Below, one piece after another: positions 1 through 10,770 of a stretch of 64,000 nt of DNA. The notes beneath the pieces are model-generated. The model made no database searches, was not told where the DNA came from, and saw only the letters and a list, made by a program, of their open reading frames with translations. The DNA lies in the NCBI GenBank assembly GCA_003255025.1, contig QANY01002360.1:558001-622000 (forward strand). Direction: 5' to 3'. The DNA is from Datisca glomerata. Taxonomy: Eukaryota > Streptophyta > Magnoliopsida > Cucurbitales > Datiscaceae. Every line of letters starts with the position of its first letter. Position 1 is the stretch's first letter. The position numbers were made by a program, and so were the translations under genes.

Positions 1-430
1 TAAATATTACCGGAATAGTGATTTTTTGAATGCTAAAATTGGCTATCGTCCCTCACGGGGATGGCGTGGTCTGGTGGAGGGTAGGAAAATTCTCAATCAT
101 GGTCTTTGCTGGAAGATTGTTAATGGGAAAAAGGTGGATATCTGGAAGGATCTATAGATCCCTAGATTAGTGCTTTTTAAGGTTTTTTCCCCACCTAATC
201 AGAATTGGTCTACCGTTGAAGATCTTATTGGCACGAATGGTACTTGGAACAAATAGATGATTGATGACTAATTCTATAAGGAATATGTTAAAGCTATTCA
301 GTCAATTCATTTTAGTTCTTTCATTCACGAGGATAAGCTTATTTGGTTCTACGCTAGGGATGGGGAGTATTCGGTTAAATCTGGTTATAAAGTTGCCCTT
401 AATCTACTTCAGAACGGGAATCTCAATCAT
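1..430 (+). mobile_element. LINE family A fragment (ORF2 C-terminal part)
   Basis: This stretch aligns almost base for base with 3899-4320, which lies in the ORF2 region between the reverse transcriptase and the zf-RVT zinc-binding domain of the longer LINE at 1201-4574. The frame is broken by several stops, for example a TAG where the other copy encodes a codon after the 'GTWNK' motif. Similarity stops abruptly near 428 and non-LINE AT-rich DNA follows. It is a dead fragment cut by the left edge of the window, lying in direct orientation with the next LINE, so it may be a remnant of a tandem LINE A pair. Confidence 0.85.
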
Positions 431-1200
431 CAAATTACGGGAATCTTTAATTGATGATCGGGCTATTCAAATAGATCTAAACAGTTTAGATCAGACTAAC
501 TAAATAATAAAAAAGAAAATAAGAATTTTTTAAAAATATTTACAACTCAAGTAAGATCTATGTGATTCAGATATGATCTGTTGGCACATGATATCCCAAC
601 TACATATGTCATTTGATTTGCAACAATCTCTCCCCTTTCTTAAACTCCTTTGTCTATTTCTATCTTTTATAACTTCCAAACTCCTATGTCTATTTCTATC
701 TTTCTCTTAAACTCCTCTGTTGTTTGATATCCCAACTTTCTATTCTCAATCTTTTTCATATTAATATTGTTAGGATTTTCTAACATGAAGTGATGTTTGA
801 GCGATTTGGGATTTGAACTGAGATCTTAATGGTTCAGATTAGTTCCACGTGATAATAAAAAAAATTCTCTATCTTTTGTTTTTTTCTTTCATTTTTAGTT
901 TTTGAGGTCAAATCTAGTCAATCAATTTTTTTCTTGGACGGATTAAATTAAACATGACACTCTCATCATGTTCGTCATAACATAAGAGAAATTCATTCCC
1001 TTTTTTAGTGGATGGTACCCATACATGTTATTTTCTTTCTTTTATTCCTCTATGGCACTAACGCATGCAATGATTTGAACTAATAATTCTGACTTGAGAC
1101 AATGTTATTTATATGTGGTGTGTAATTTTCCCATGATATGATCCAATCATTGTTTTGCTACTTAACTACATAGATTTGAGTAATCTCAGGCGAGGATAAG
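431..1200. other. AT-rich intergenic DNA between two LINE A fragments
   Basis: I see no gene here. The only structure is an imperfect, roughly 35-bp repeat built on 'aaactcct.tgtctatttct', seen about three times between 640 and 725. It is probably old transposon-derived spacer. Confidence 0.5.
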
Positions 1201-1324
1201 CTTTTTATGAATGTTAACGTTGACACGTTAAGTTCTCCAGAAGAAAAGAGAAGGAAAATTGACCTGGATCTTTCTATAAGGGTGGAGGAAGCCAGCTCAA
1301 ACTGGTCCCACATCCATCAATGAT

Positions 1325-1816
1325 ATGTACTGGAATTGCCTGGGTGTGAGGAGCCCCTTGACAATTTCTTCTCTTAAGAAGCTGCTTAAGCTTCATTGCC
1401 CAAATGTGATGATTTTGAGTGAGACTAAGAATTATGCTAAACGGATGGATAGAGTACGTAGATCATTGGGTATGAAATTTTATCTTCCTATTAATCCATG
1501 TGGTCTTAGTGGTGGCCTTGCACTTCTTTGGAATGATGACGACTGCATGGTAATTTCTAAATACTCTGATTTTTTTATTAAAGCTGGTGTTTTTTATCCT
1601 TTAATTAATAAACATTGGTGTTTGTTTGTTGTGTATGCTAGTACTAACGAGGTTACTAGGCGGGATCAATGGAATTTACTTAGGTGTCATTTATCTAGAT
1701 TATTTAAACCTTTTCTGATTTGTGGAGATTTTAATGCTATCTCTTTTACTACTGAAAAGAGGGAGGGAATCATATCTCTTGGTCTTCCACTGATGATTTT
1801 AACCAATTTTTTTTAG
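1325..1816 (+). pseudogene. LINE A endonuclease domain fragment
   Basis: The 163-codon open stretch starts at the usual plant LINE ORF2 opening (M-Y-W-N-C-L-G). It contains the AP-endonuclease-like motifs 'SETKN' (metal-binding Glu) and 'CGDFNAI' (catalytic Asp-Phe-Asn). The frame then shifts, and the rest of the domain continues in another frame at 1820-2164 (YSGVPFTWTNRR). In an intact LINE this domain nicks target DNA to prime reverse transcription. Here it is a fragment of a dead element. Confidence 0.8.
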
Positions 1817-2160
1817 ATTGTGGATTTGGTTTATTCTGGAGTACCTTTTACGTGGACCAACAGAAGAATGGACGGGAATCTCATTCAGGAACATCTTGAT
1901 AGATGCCTTAGTAACGAAGCTTGGATCGAGGCTTATCCTGAAGTCAAACCGGAACATATTCCCTGTTGTGGATTTGATCATATCATTTTATTTGTTGACA
2001 TAAATAAAAGATTTAGGAGTTGGAAAACGGATTTTTTGATATGCAGACGTCGGGTGAATTTTGAGGATTGTCGTAAGCTGGTCGAGAATTGTTTGAAGAA
2101 GGCAAACGGTTGGAAAACCTATAAACGAAAAACTACACAATATTCAAAAAGGCTGTTGAG

Positions 2161-4400
2161 ATGAAAAAAAAAGAGCCGCTAGGTAATTCAAAAATTTTAG
2201 CCAGTAAGCTGGAGACTCAGTTAAAAGATCTTTACTCCCAACCTTTGGATAAGGTGGACTTGAACTATATCAATGATCTTGAACATAGACTTGGGACTAC
2301 TCTTACTCAAGAAGAGACTTATTGGAGAGATAGAGCTAAGGTGGAGTGGTTGCAAGAAGGGGATAAGAACACTAGGTTTTTTCATGCCAAAGTTCAAGGT
2401 TGCAGGAGGCATAATAAGATACATGGTCTAGCTCGTCTAAGCCTAAGGACTTTGGACCAGCCCTTAGTACTGCTTCCAGTAGACTAGATGATCTTGATGC
2501 GGCCCATCTTGTGCAAACTGTGGAGGATTGGGAAATGGGTAGGGCGGTGAAGGACATTGGGGAATTGATGGCACCTACCCCTGATAGTTTTCTGGCTAGT
2601 TTTTACAAACAACATTATAAGATGTTACATGATGATATTTGGCATCTTGTTAAGAATATTTTTGATAATTTTGACATGCCTAGGGATATCAATTATACTT
2701 TTATTGCCCCGTCCCTAAAATTAAAAGCCCGTAGAGTATGAAAGATCTTCGTCCTATCAGTTTGTTCAATGTGTTGTATAAAATTATACCTAATATTCTT
2801 ACTAATAGGTTGAGGAATGTTATTAATAAATTAGTTAATAAATCCCAAAGTGCTTTCATTCAGGGGAGGAATATTGGTGACAATATCCTTATTGCTCATG
2901 AGATCATGCATTCTCTCAGAACTAGGAGGAATAAAGGGAGTAGAGAGGCCGCTATTAAACTTGATATCTCTAAAGCTTATGATATGGTGGAATGAGACTT
3001 TTTTATTGTTGGTACGAGACGTATGGGTTTTCCTGATACTTGGTGCAGATGGATTTATCTTCGCTTTTCCAAAATATCTTTCAGTGCCATTGTTAACGGT
3101 GACATTTCTGGCATTGTCTACCCGGAAAGAGGTATTCGGCAGGGGGACCCGTTATCACCATATCTTTCTATCTTGTGCTCGAAAGTGCTCTCTTTGCTCT
3201 TGACTGCTGCTGACGTGTCGGGAGCCATACATGGTTTCAAAGCCTCTAGAGATGGTCCGTCGATGTCTCATCTTTTCTTAGCCGATGACAGTCTTTTATT
3301 TTCCAAAGCGTCAGAAATCAAATTCAGGAAGATTGAGGCTATCTTGGCAATCTATGGCTCAGTTTTAGGTTAGGTCATTAATTTTCAGAAAAGTAATATT
3401 GTTTTTAGTATTAATGTGAAGACAGCGGATCAAAAATTACTCACTAGTATTCTCTGGATGGAGGTTAGTAGTAATCTGGGAAAATATCTGTATCTAGAAA
3501 CCAATTTTCATTTATCTAAATAGGATATTTTCAATGATATCAAGGATAAAATTCTGATTAAAGTTAACGGTTGGGCTGAGAGGTGGCATTCTGCTGCGGG
3601 TCGAGAGATCATGATTAAAGCTATTGCTTAGGCGATTCTGATTTATGCTATGTCCTGCTTTAAATTACCATTATCTTTAATTGATGACCTCTGCATCAGA
3701 CTTGGTAAATTTTGGTGGGGTGCATCTTCTGATAGAGTGGGTATTTCTTGGGCCTCCTGGAGTAAACTTACTAATAGTAGGGATACTGTAGGTATAGATT
3801 TTAAAGATCTTCATTGTTTAATTCTTTCGATGCTTGCCAAATAAGGTTGGAGAATTATTAAAGATCCAGACTCCCTTTTATCTAAATTTTTGAAAGCTAA
3901 ATATTACCGGAATAATGATTTTTTGAATGCTAAAATTGGCTATCGTCCCTCGTGGGGATGCCGTAGTCTTTTGGAGGGTAGGAAAATTCTCAATCATGGT
4001 CTTTACTAGAGGATTGCTAATGGGAAAAATATGGATATCTGAAAGGATTTGTGATTCCCTAGACTAGTGCTTTGTAAGGTTTCTTCCCCACCTTATCAGA
4101 ATTGGTCTACCGTTGAAGCTCTTATTGGCTCGAATGGTACTTGGAACAAACATATGATTGATGACTATTTCTATAAGGAAGATGTTGAAGCTATTCGGTC
4201 AATTCATCTTAGTTCTTTCACTCACGAAGATAAGCTTATCTGGTTCTACACTAGGGATGGGGAGTATTCGGTTAAATCTGGTTACAAAGTTGCCCTTAAT
4301 CTACATCAGAACAGGAATCTCAGGCGTTCGGTGGTGTATGGAGTTTCTAGCTGCCCTTCATACAAATCTACTCATTGGAAAAAAAATCTGGTAACTTAGA
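2161..4400 (+). pseudogene. LINE A reverse transcriptase and zf-RVT remnant
   Basis: Separate frames encode recognisable plant LINE ORF2 pieces. These are the WLQEGDKNTRFFHAK linker (about 2350), the RT motif 'LRPISLFNVLYKII' (from 2750), 'QSAFIQGRNIGDNIL', 'LDISKAYD', 'RQGDPLSPYL' and the active-site 'FLADDSLLF'. They are followed by the 'FWWGASSDRVGISWASW' region (3700s) and the start of the zinc-binding region (4067-4399). A TGA after 'AYDMVE' at 2993-2995, a TAG after 'YGSVLG' and others make it inactive. Confidence 0.85.
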
Positions 4401-4574
4401 ATCCCTCCCAAATCAAGTTTCTTATGGAGATGTTCCGAAAAAAATTTGGCATTGAAAAATAACCTTGTTAAAAAAGACATGAATATTTCTGATTGTTGCT
4501 CCTTCTGTGGCATGGATCAAGAACATGGTCTTCATGTTTTCCTCAGTTGTGAATTTAGTCGTGCCTTTTGGTTT

Positions 4575-4964
4575 GATGTGTATTAAATCTTTATGATAAA
4601 CGGTACGTTAATAAAGATATTAATTCACATCGGTCCTGTCATATATAATCTTATTATATAAAGTACATTCACTAAGATATATATCCACATCAATGATCCA
4701 GATCTTGATCACACGTATTCATAAAACTTAGTGAACCATACTAGCAACCATTCATTAAGGATTTCATACTTTATTCATTAATTATGATCTTAATCCTCTC
4801 GTACTAATACAAGTTCATAGTCTCATTAATGAATATGAAATTTTCACATATTTATAAAAATTATTCAACAATAATTCAAAAGAACAATATAAGAAAAATG
4901 TAATCCTCTTTAAATTTTGTATCAAAATGTTAATACACATGCTTTGAGTGCATAACCCCCAAAA
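4575..4964 (-). repeat. Truncated 3' LTR of copia 1
   Basis: It aligns with 12632-13035. On the - strand it begins at about 4964 next to the polypurine stretch 'AAGTGGGTGA', where the usual TGTTGG LTR start has decayed to TTTTGG. It ends after about 390 bp at the LINE A junction. The remaining 1.9 kb of the LTR, present in the 5' copy, is missing here. Confidence 0.88.
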
Positions 4965-4989
4965 ATCACCCACTTGCCCTAAAGCAAAT

Positions 4990-6294
4990 GTGGCATCTCT
5001 CTTAAACCCATGTTACGCACGTGACCCTCAAACAATTTCGCAGGAAGTGTCTTTGTAAAAGGATCAGCTAGGTTATGTTCCCATGTTATCTATATAACAG
5101 TTACATTCCCTTGATGCACGATCTCTCTTACAAGATCATATTTCCTCTCTATGTGCTTGCCCCTCTTGTGACTCCTCTATTCCTTGAAATTTACTATTGC
5201 CCCATTGTTATCGCAGTATAGTGGCTTGTCCATATCTGGAACTACTTCTAGATCAAAATAGAACTTTCTGAGTCATACCGCCTCTTTCGTAGCTTCACAA
5301 GTCGCTATATATTTGGCTTCCATAGTGAAATCTGCAATGCTGGATTGTTTAATACTTCTCCAGAATACAGCTCCTCCACCTAGGGTGTATATTGATCCAG
5401 ATGTCGACTTTCAACTATCTTTATCTGATTTAAAATCAGAATCAGTATATCTAGTGGGGTTCAGGTTTCCACCTGAATAAATAAGCATATAGTTTCTCGT
5501 TCTCCTAAGATACTTGAGAATGTGCTTTAATGCAATCTAGTGTTCTGAACCTGGATTCGATTGATAATGACTGGCAATCGTCACTGCATAACAGATGCCC
5601 GGTCTCGTACACAACATGGAATACATGAAACTTCCAACTGCTGAAGCATATGGAACCTTTCTCGTATCCTCTTCCTCCTAAGGTGTCTGAGGACATTGTT
5701 CTTTGGAAAGGAAAATTCTATATATGGTCAGTTGTTGACATTTCTTAGAATTTTCCATAGAAAATATCTTCAGCACCTTATCAATATAAGATGTCTGAGA
5801 AAGTGCCAAGAACTTGTTCTTTCTATCCCTTAGGATTTGGATGCCTAGAACATAGCTCGCTTCTCCCAAATCTTTCATTTAAAATTTCTTAGGTAACCAC
5901 ATCTTTACTTTTGACAAAGTTTCTACAGCATTCCTAATAAGTAGAATATCATCAATATAAAGAACTAAGAAAACCACTATCTTATTTTTTGTGTATTTAA
6001 AAACACAGACTTCGTCAACATTTTCCTCGAAGTCATAAGACTTTATAATCTCATCAAATGTAAGATTCTAAGATCTAGATGCTTGCTTTAATCCAACAAT
6101 GGATTTAAGCAACTTGCATACTTTCTGATCTTACCCCTTTTGTACGGACCCTTCTGGTTGCATCATATAGATATTTTCTTCAAGAGAGTCCTTCGAAAAA
6201 GTTGTCTTGACGTCCATTTACCATATCTCATAGTCAAAACTAGGAGCTATGGATAAAATGATGCGAATGGATTTTAGCATGGCCACAGGGGAGA

Positions 6295-6333
<39 letters not shown>

Positions 6334-6460
6334 TGTATGGCCCTTGGCTGCTAAATGTGCCTTGAAAGTCTATACTTTTTTATTCTTCAAGATCTATTTA
6401 CATCCAATGGGCTTGACATCTTAGGATAGATCTACAAGTTCCCAGATGGAATTGGAATGA
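4990..6460 (-). pseudogene. Copia 1 reverse transcriptase-RNase H remnant
   Basis: On the - strand from 6460 downwards I read the copia RT landmarks 'YEIW.MDVKT', 'GLKQASR', the catalytic 'VLYIDDILL' (YxDD box) near 5960, 'MKDLGEASYVLGIQI' (5678-5878) and 'YIDKVLKIFSM'. RNase H landmarks follow: 'VGSFMYSMLCTRP', 'ALKHILKYLRRTRNYML', 'TDSDF', 'FTMEAKYIA' and 'RSHKRGKHIERKY'. Stops and shifts interrupt the frame, for example just after the integrase join and within RNase H. A (CT)n microsatellite has expanded inside the RT N-terminus. Confidence 0.88.
6298..6330. repeat. (TC)n microsatellite inside copia RT
   Basis: About 16 perfect TC repeats sit where the - strand should encode the start of the RT domain. 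They are probably a post-insertion expansion that further disrupts the frame. Confidence 0.95.
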
Positions 6461-6479
6461 ATAGATTCGATTTCTCGGT

Positions 6480-7720
6480 TCATGGCATCTTGTCATTTCT
6501 CCTTTTCAGGATCATACATTTGCTAGAGTGTGGAATCCCTCCCACTACGATGTTACACTGGGGTTTCCTTTGTAAGAACTGTGTTTCTCTTGTTTGCCAT
6601 TTATCAGTAGAAATTGAAGGTGGTCTGATCTCATCAGTCGTTGATTCCTCAAGAACTACTTTGTTAGGAGGTTTATAGTTTTGCATATAGTCATGCTCAA
6701 GAAATGTTGCATTTATCGACACAAACACATTTTGATTATTGTGACTATTAAAGTAATCACCTCTAGTCACTAGAGAATAGCCAACGAATATGCATACCTC
6801 AGACCTTGAATCTAACTTTATGGTCTTAGGTCTAAGAACATGAGCTGGACACCCCCATATACGGAAATGACGTAAATTAGGTTTGGAGCCATTCCATAAC
6901 TCTAAAGACGTCTTGCTTACAAGCTTAGAGGGAACTATGTTAAAAATGTAAGTTGTTGTGTGTAGTGCATATCCCCAAAATGTAAGTGACAATGATAAGT
7001 AACTTAACATCGACCTAACCATATCTAATAAGGTTCGGTTTCTCCTCTCTCTCCAACACCATTTTGATGTGGTGTTCTAGGTGCTGTGAGTTGGGATATG
7101 ATTCCACACTCAAGAAAATAATCCTTGAACTATAAATCCAAGTATTCACCACCTCGATCGGATCGAAGATTTTTAATGATTTACTTAATTGCTTTTTAGC
7201 TTCAGCCTTGAAGTTTTTAAACTTTCCAAAAGTTTCAGACTTTCAATGCATTAGGTAACTATAACCATATCTTCAGTAGTCGTCAATGAAAGAACAAAAT
7301 ACTCATACCCACCAAAAGCTTGTATATTGATCGGTCCATAGACACCACAATGTACTAACTCAAGTGGTACCTTGGCTCTTTGGACCTTTCCTGTGAAAGG
7401 TCTCTTAGTCATTTTATTCTCTAGACATGATTCACAAACATGAAGAGTTCAAACTTTTAGCTCTCTCAAAACACCATGCTTTGTTAACCTATTTAACCTA
7501 TCTATATGTCCCAGCCTAAGATGCCACAAATATGTGTTATCATCATGAGAAACTCTTTGTCGTTTGTTATTTTTAAGTTTTGTTACTTTAAATAATTCAG
7601 AATTATTTAACGCGCGTTCAGTCGATTTAAGAATATACAGTCCATTTATAATTTTAGCATGACAGATATCAAATCCATTCTTAGAAATAATAAACTCTTT
7701 ATTAATGAAAGAAATTTCGA
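6480..7720 (-). pseudogene. Copia 1 integrase remnant
   Basis: On the - strand the pre-integrase motif 'LWHLRLGHIDRLNRL' (near 7510) and 'CESCLENKM' (near 7430) give the HHCC zinc finger. They are followed by 'PLELVH..VYGPI' and 'GGYEYF', the start of the catalytic core. The 6480-7022 stretch is open for 180 codons and holds the C-terminal integrase region ('SFWGYAL..T..Y..N..PSK', 'LRHFRIWGCPAHV', 'CIFVGY'). Stops lie between the two blocks, so the DDE core is not intact. Confidence 0.87.
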
Positions 7721-7724
7721 ATAA

Positions 7725-8872
7725 TTATTCTTGCAAAAATGAAAGAGAAATCCAATTCCTCGAAAAACCACGAATATAATAAACATCATTCAAAACTAAG
7801 TAATTATATCCAAAAAGTAAACGGGTTGTCCCTAATGCTTTAGCTGACACGAGCGCACCACTGCCAACTCTCAAAACAACCTCACCATCAGTCAGCTCCC
7901 TTGATGAATCAAGCATCTGCAAAGAAGAACTCACATGGTTAGTGGCTCCTGAATTAAGTATCCAGAATGACAAATCATATTCCACTAAACAAGCTTCAAG
8001 TACAAGTAAATCATATTTACCTTTCTTTTTCAGCTTAGAGAGATAATTGTTACAGTTTCTCTTCCAATGACCTTCAACCTCACAGTGGAAACATTTTCCT
8101 TTGGGCTTGTAATCTTTATTGTTCTTCTTGAGTTTTGGCGATGTCGTGGCTTTCTTTACTCTTTTGTTCTTACTTTTGTCCTTACCATTGTTCTTCTTCC
8201 TTTTCTTGTTCTTAAAAATATTGGAAGAAGGCTTTTGCTCGACAACATTTGCCTCGCCCTCTTTGGTCATTCTAAGGTTAAGTGGCTCAAAAGTCTGCAG
8301 TTCATTCAACAATTGGATTATGTTGACCTACAACTTGTTCATAACATAGTTAGTCATGAACGCAGAAAAAGATGGTGTGAGCGACTCTAGTATGATGCTA
8401 CCTTGAGTCCGCTCATCAATGGTCACCCCATGTACTTCCGCCGCATGCATTAGTTGATCGTGTTCAAAACATGTTCTCGAACAAAAGTACCATTCCTCAT
8501 CTTAGTTGTCATATAGCTCCTAGTGGCCTCATGACGACTTTGATTAGACTGCTGCCCAAACATTGTCTGTAAAGATTCTATAATCTCATAGGCAGTCTCC
8601 ATGCTTTCAGGCTTGGTTCTCAGAACATCATTCATGCTCACAAGCATGTAGCACTTTGCCTTGTTATTTGATATGATACAAGCATCATATTAGTCCCTAA
8701 CATTCTTAGGAGCATTAGCAGTGGGCTCCTCAGGACATTACTCAGTAAGAATGAACTTATGGTTCACACAAATCAGCATTCAGTTCATATTTGATTTTCA
8801 ACGTACGAAATTATCACCATTCAATTTTTCAAGAGCGAGTCAAGCAGTAATAGGATTGCCCATGGTAGACAT
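7725..8872 (-). pseudogene. Copia 1 gag and protease remnant
   Basis: The gag start is the ATG at 8872 on the - strand (MSTMGNP.., then 'LEKLNGDNF'), but a TGA follows ten codons later. A 65-codon piece at 8450-8647 matches the UBN2-type gag core. The open stretch 7725-8312 carries a basic linker, a CCHC knuckle (C-x2-C-x4-H-x4-C, 'CFHCEVEGHWKRNC') and the protease, where the catalytic D-S-G has become 'NSGATNHV'. The active-site Asp is therefore lost. Gag would form the particle and the protease would cut the polyprotein. Confidence 0.88.
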
Positions 8873-10756
8873 AATTTTGATAACTAAAATTTAAAACATA
8901 CATGATTCAATATAACCGATAAATATCTAGAATTCAAAAAGTAAACGTGATGCATGAATGCAATCATAATATACACATAAATTTATCATTTACTAATCAC
9001 GATAAAACAACCCGACGATTAATGTGTCACCTTAGGGTTGATCAGATTAACCTCAAACTGTCTATGAGACATTCATATCTTTATTTATTTAAAATTTAAA
9101 ATATCTCATACTTTCTCTTTTAACAATAAGGTAACGTTTGTTCGGTCAAGTCACAACTATCGACATGAAAACTTAATTGTGACTTTATGAGTGCAACCCA
9201 TCATTTCTGATTTCATGACTTCATTTAGAATATGTTGTCTTAGGATCGGTCAAAACTAAACTACATCACTTCTTCCTATCTTCTTAAGAAGTGCAACCTT
9301 GGTATTATTACAGCTTGAAACCTTCCTTAATGGGATGAAAACAAAGCCATCTTGAGGCCCTCACTACACCTCACGGTGTTGTACTAATGATAAAGACCAT
9401 ATGTTACATTGACATGTCAACCTTCTCTCACTCACTATTTTAGGATAATGAATTTCTATTTTAGTTAATCAATTAATTCTAAATTAATTACTAGTTAAAA
9501 TAATAACCCTATGAATATTTAATTATCAGTTAATCTAATCTCATTGGTCTAAGTTCATTTAACTTTCTGATGCGCCTAAGTCATAATTATGTCAACTTAG
9601 ATTAACTAATTAATTGTATTCATCAAACTTTAATAAAACTCTTTTACTAAATTGGTTAACCTAAAGGTTACAATAGCCTTTAGTGTGGCGTGATTATCAA
9701 GTTTTAACTAGTTAAAACCTAGCAGTTTATATGTAATTAATTTCATAAAATAATAGGACAATCATAATAAATCATGTTTATACAGATGAGTGCATGATTA
9801 AATAAAACTGTGTTGGATTTTCATGTATGGCATGTGATCGACTAATGCTTGGACATGTTATCAAACATAACAATTAAATAGTTATTTAACAATTAACTAA
9901 AATAATAATGGACCGAGTGACTATTTAGTATTTCTAAATTACAACCCTTAAATTAAAAAATAAAATTATAAAATGGACTTTAAGATTACATATTTGTCAA
10001 ATTTTGCCTTCTCCTCCTGATATCCATATTCATAATCTTCAAGTTTTGAACAAAACATGTTTTAATTAGAAAATTTATTTTTCTTAATTAAAATAATTTC
10101 TATAATTATCCCTTTAAATATAGTTGACTTTGACTTAGTCAAATAAATACTTTATTTGATTATCAAACTTGAGTCAAACACAATCAACCTATTAATTTTT
10201 AATTTTCATAAAATCAAAAATTAATAATTAATTTTAAAATTTAAATGGAAAATTAAAAGAGTTTAGGTTTTAATGAAACACTTAGGTGATAGAGTTGGTT
10301 GCATGGTTTGTTGGAAACTTTCCTAAAGCGTGACAACAGTTGTCACCGACGATAGAACTCTCTGATCGCCGCCCATCACAATCGCTGCCCGTCTCACCGA
10401 CTGCGCTAGACAGCACTATTCATCGCCGGAAGAGTAAATTCCTTGCCTGAATAGTGTTTTCACGTGAACAATAAATTTCTGACGTTCGTCTCGTGCGTTC
10501 TTTGTCTTCTCGCGTACGAAATAACTACAATAATATTTAAAATAAAATTATAAAAATTCATACGCCTCAATTCGGCTTACACAAGATCTATGAAAAAATA
10601 AAACAAAGTCTAACCCAATAATCACCATACAATTAACGATCCATTATTTTTCACACATTAAAAAATATATAACCATTCATCATCATACATATCTCATATT
10701 ACATGAATAATGCAAGAAAACTCACATGGCATTTAACATATAAATATATAAAGACC
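8873..10756 (-). other. Long untranslated leader of copia 1
   Basis: About 1.9 kb of AT-rich DNA separates the primer binding site from the gag start. I find no coding similarity in it. Copia 2 has a leader of nearly the same length (about 1.7 kb), which suggests a family trait rather than a nested insertion. Confidence 0.6.
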
Positions 10757-10768
10757 GCTCTGATACCA
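10757..10768 (-). other. Primer binding site of copia 1 (initiator tRNA-Met)
   Basis: The - strand reads TGGTATCAGAGC, the complement of the 3' end of plant initiator tRNA-Met. It lies two bases after the LTR end (..CAGCA). It fixes the element's orientation and the inner edge of the 5' LTR. Confidence 0.95.
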
Positions 10769-10770
10769 CT

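Larger units (their letters stand above)
1201..4574 (+). mobile_element. LINE family A (plant L1-like), decayed
   Basis: In order, the element holds a short ORF1-like tail, an endonuclease domain (from 1325), a reverse transcriptase (about 2740-3400, with a FLADDSLLF catalytic motif at about 3278-3304) and the start of the zf-RVT zinc-binding domain (about 4070-4570). Many stops and frameshifts separate the blocks, and part of the linker near 2430 is rearranged. The 3' end is missing. At 4572-4576 the LINE sequence passes, through the shared bases 'ttg', directly into the LTR of the copia element to the right. The sister copy on the - strand at 52857-56362 keeps the missing C-terminal RNase H and the 3' tail. 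Confidence 0.9.
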
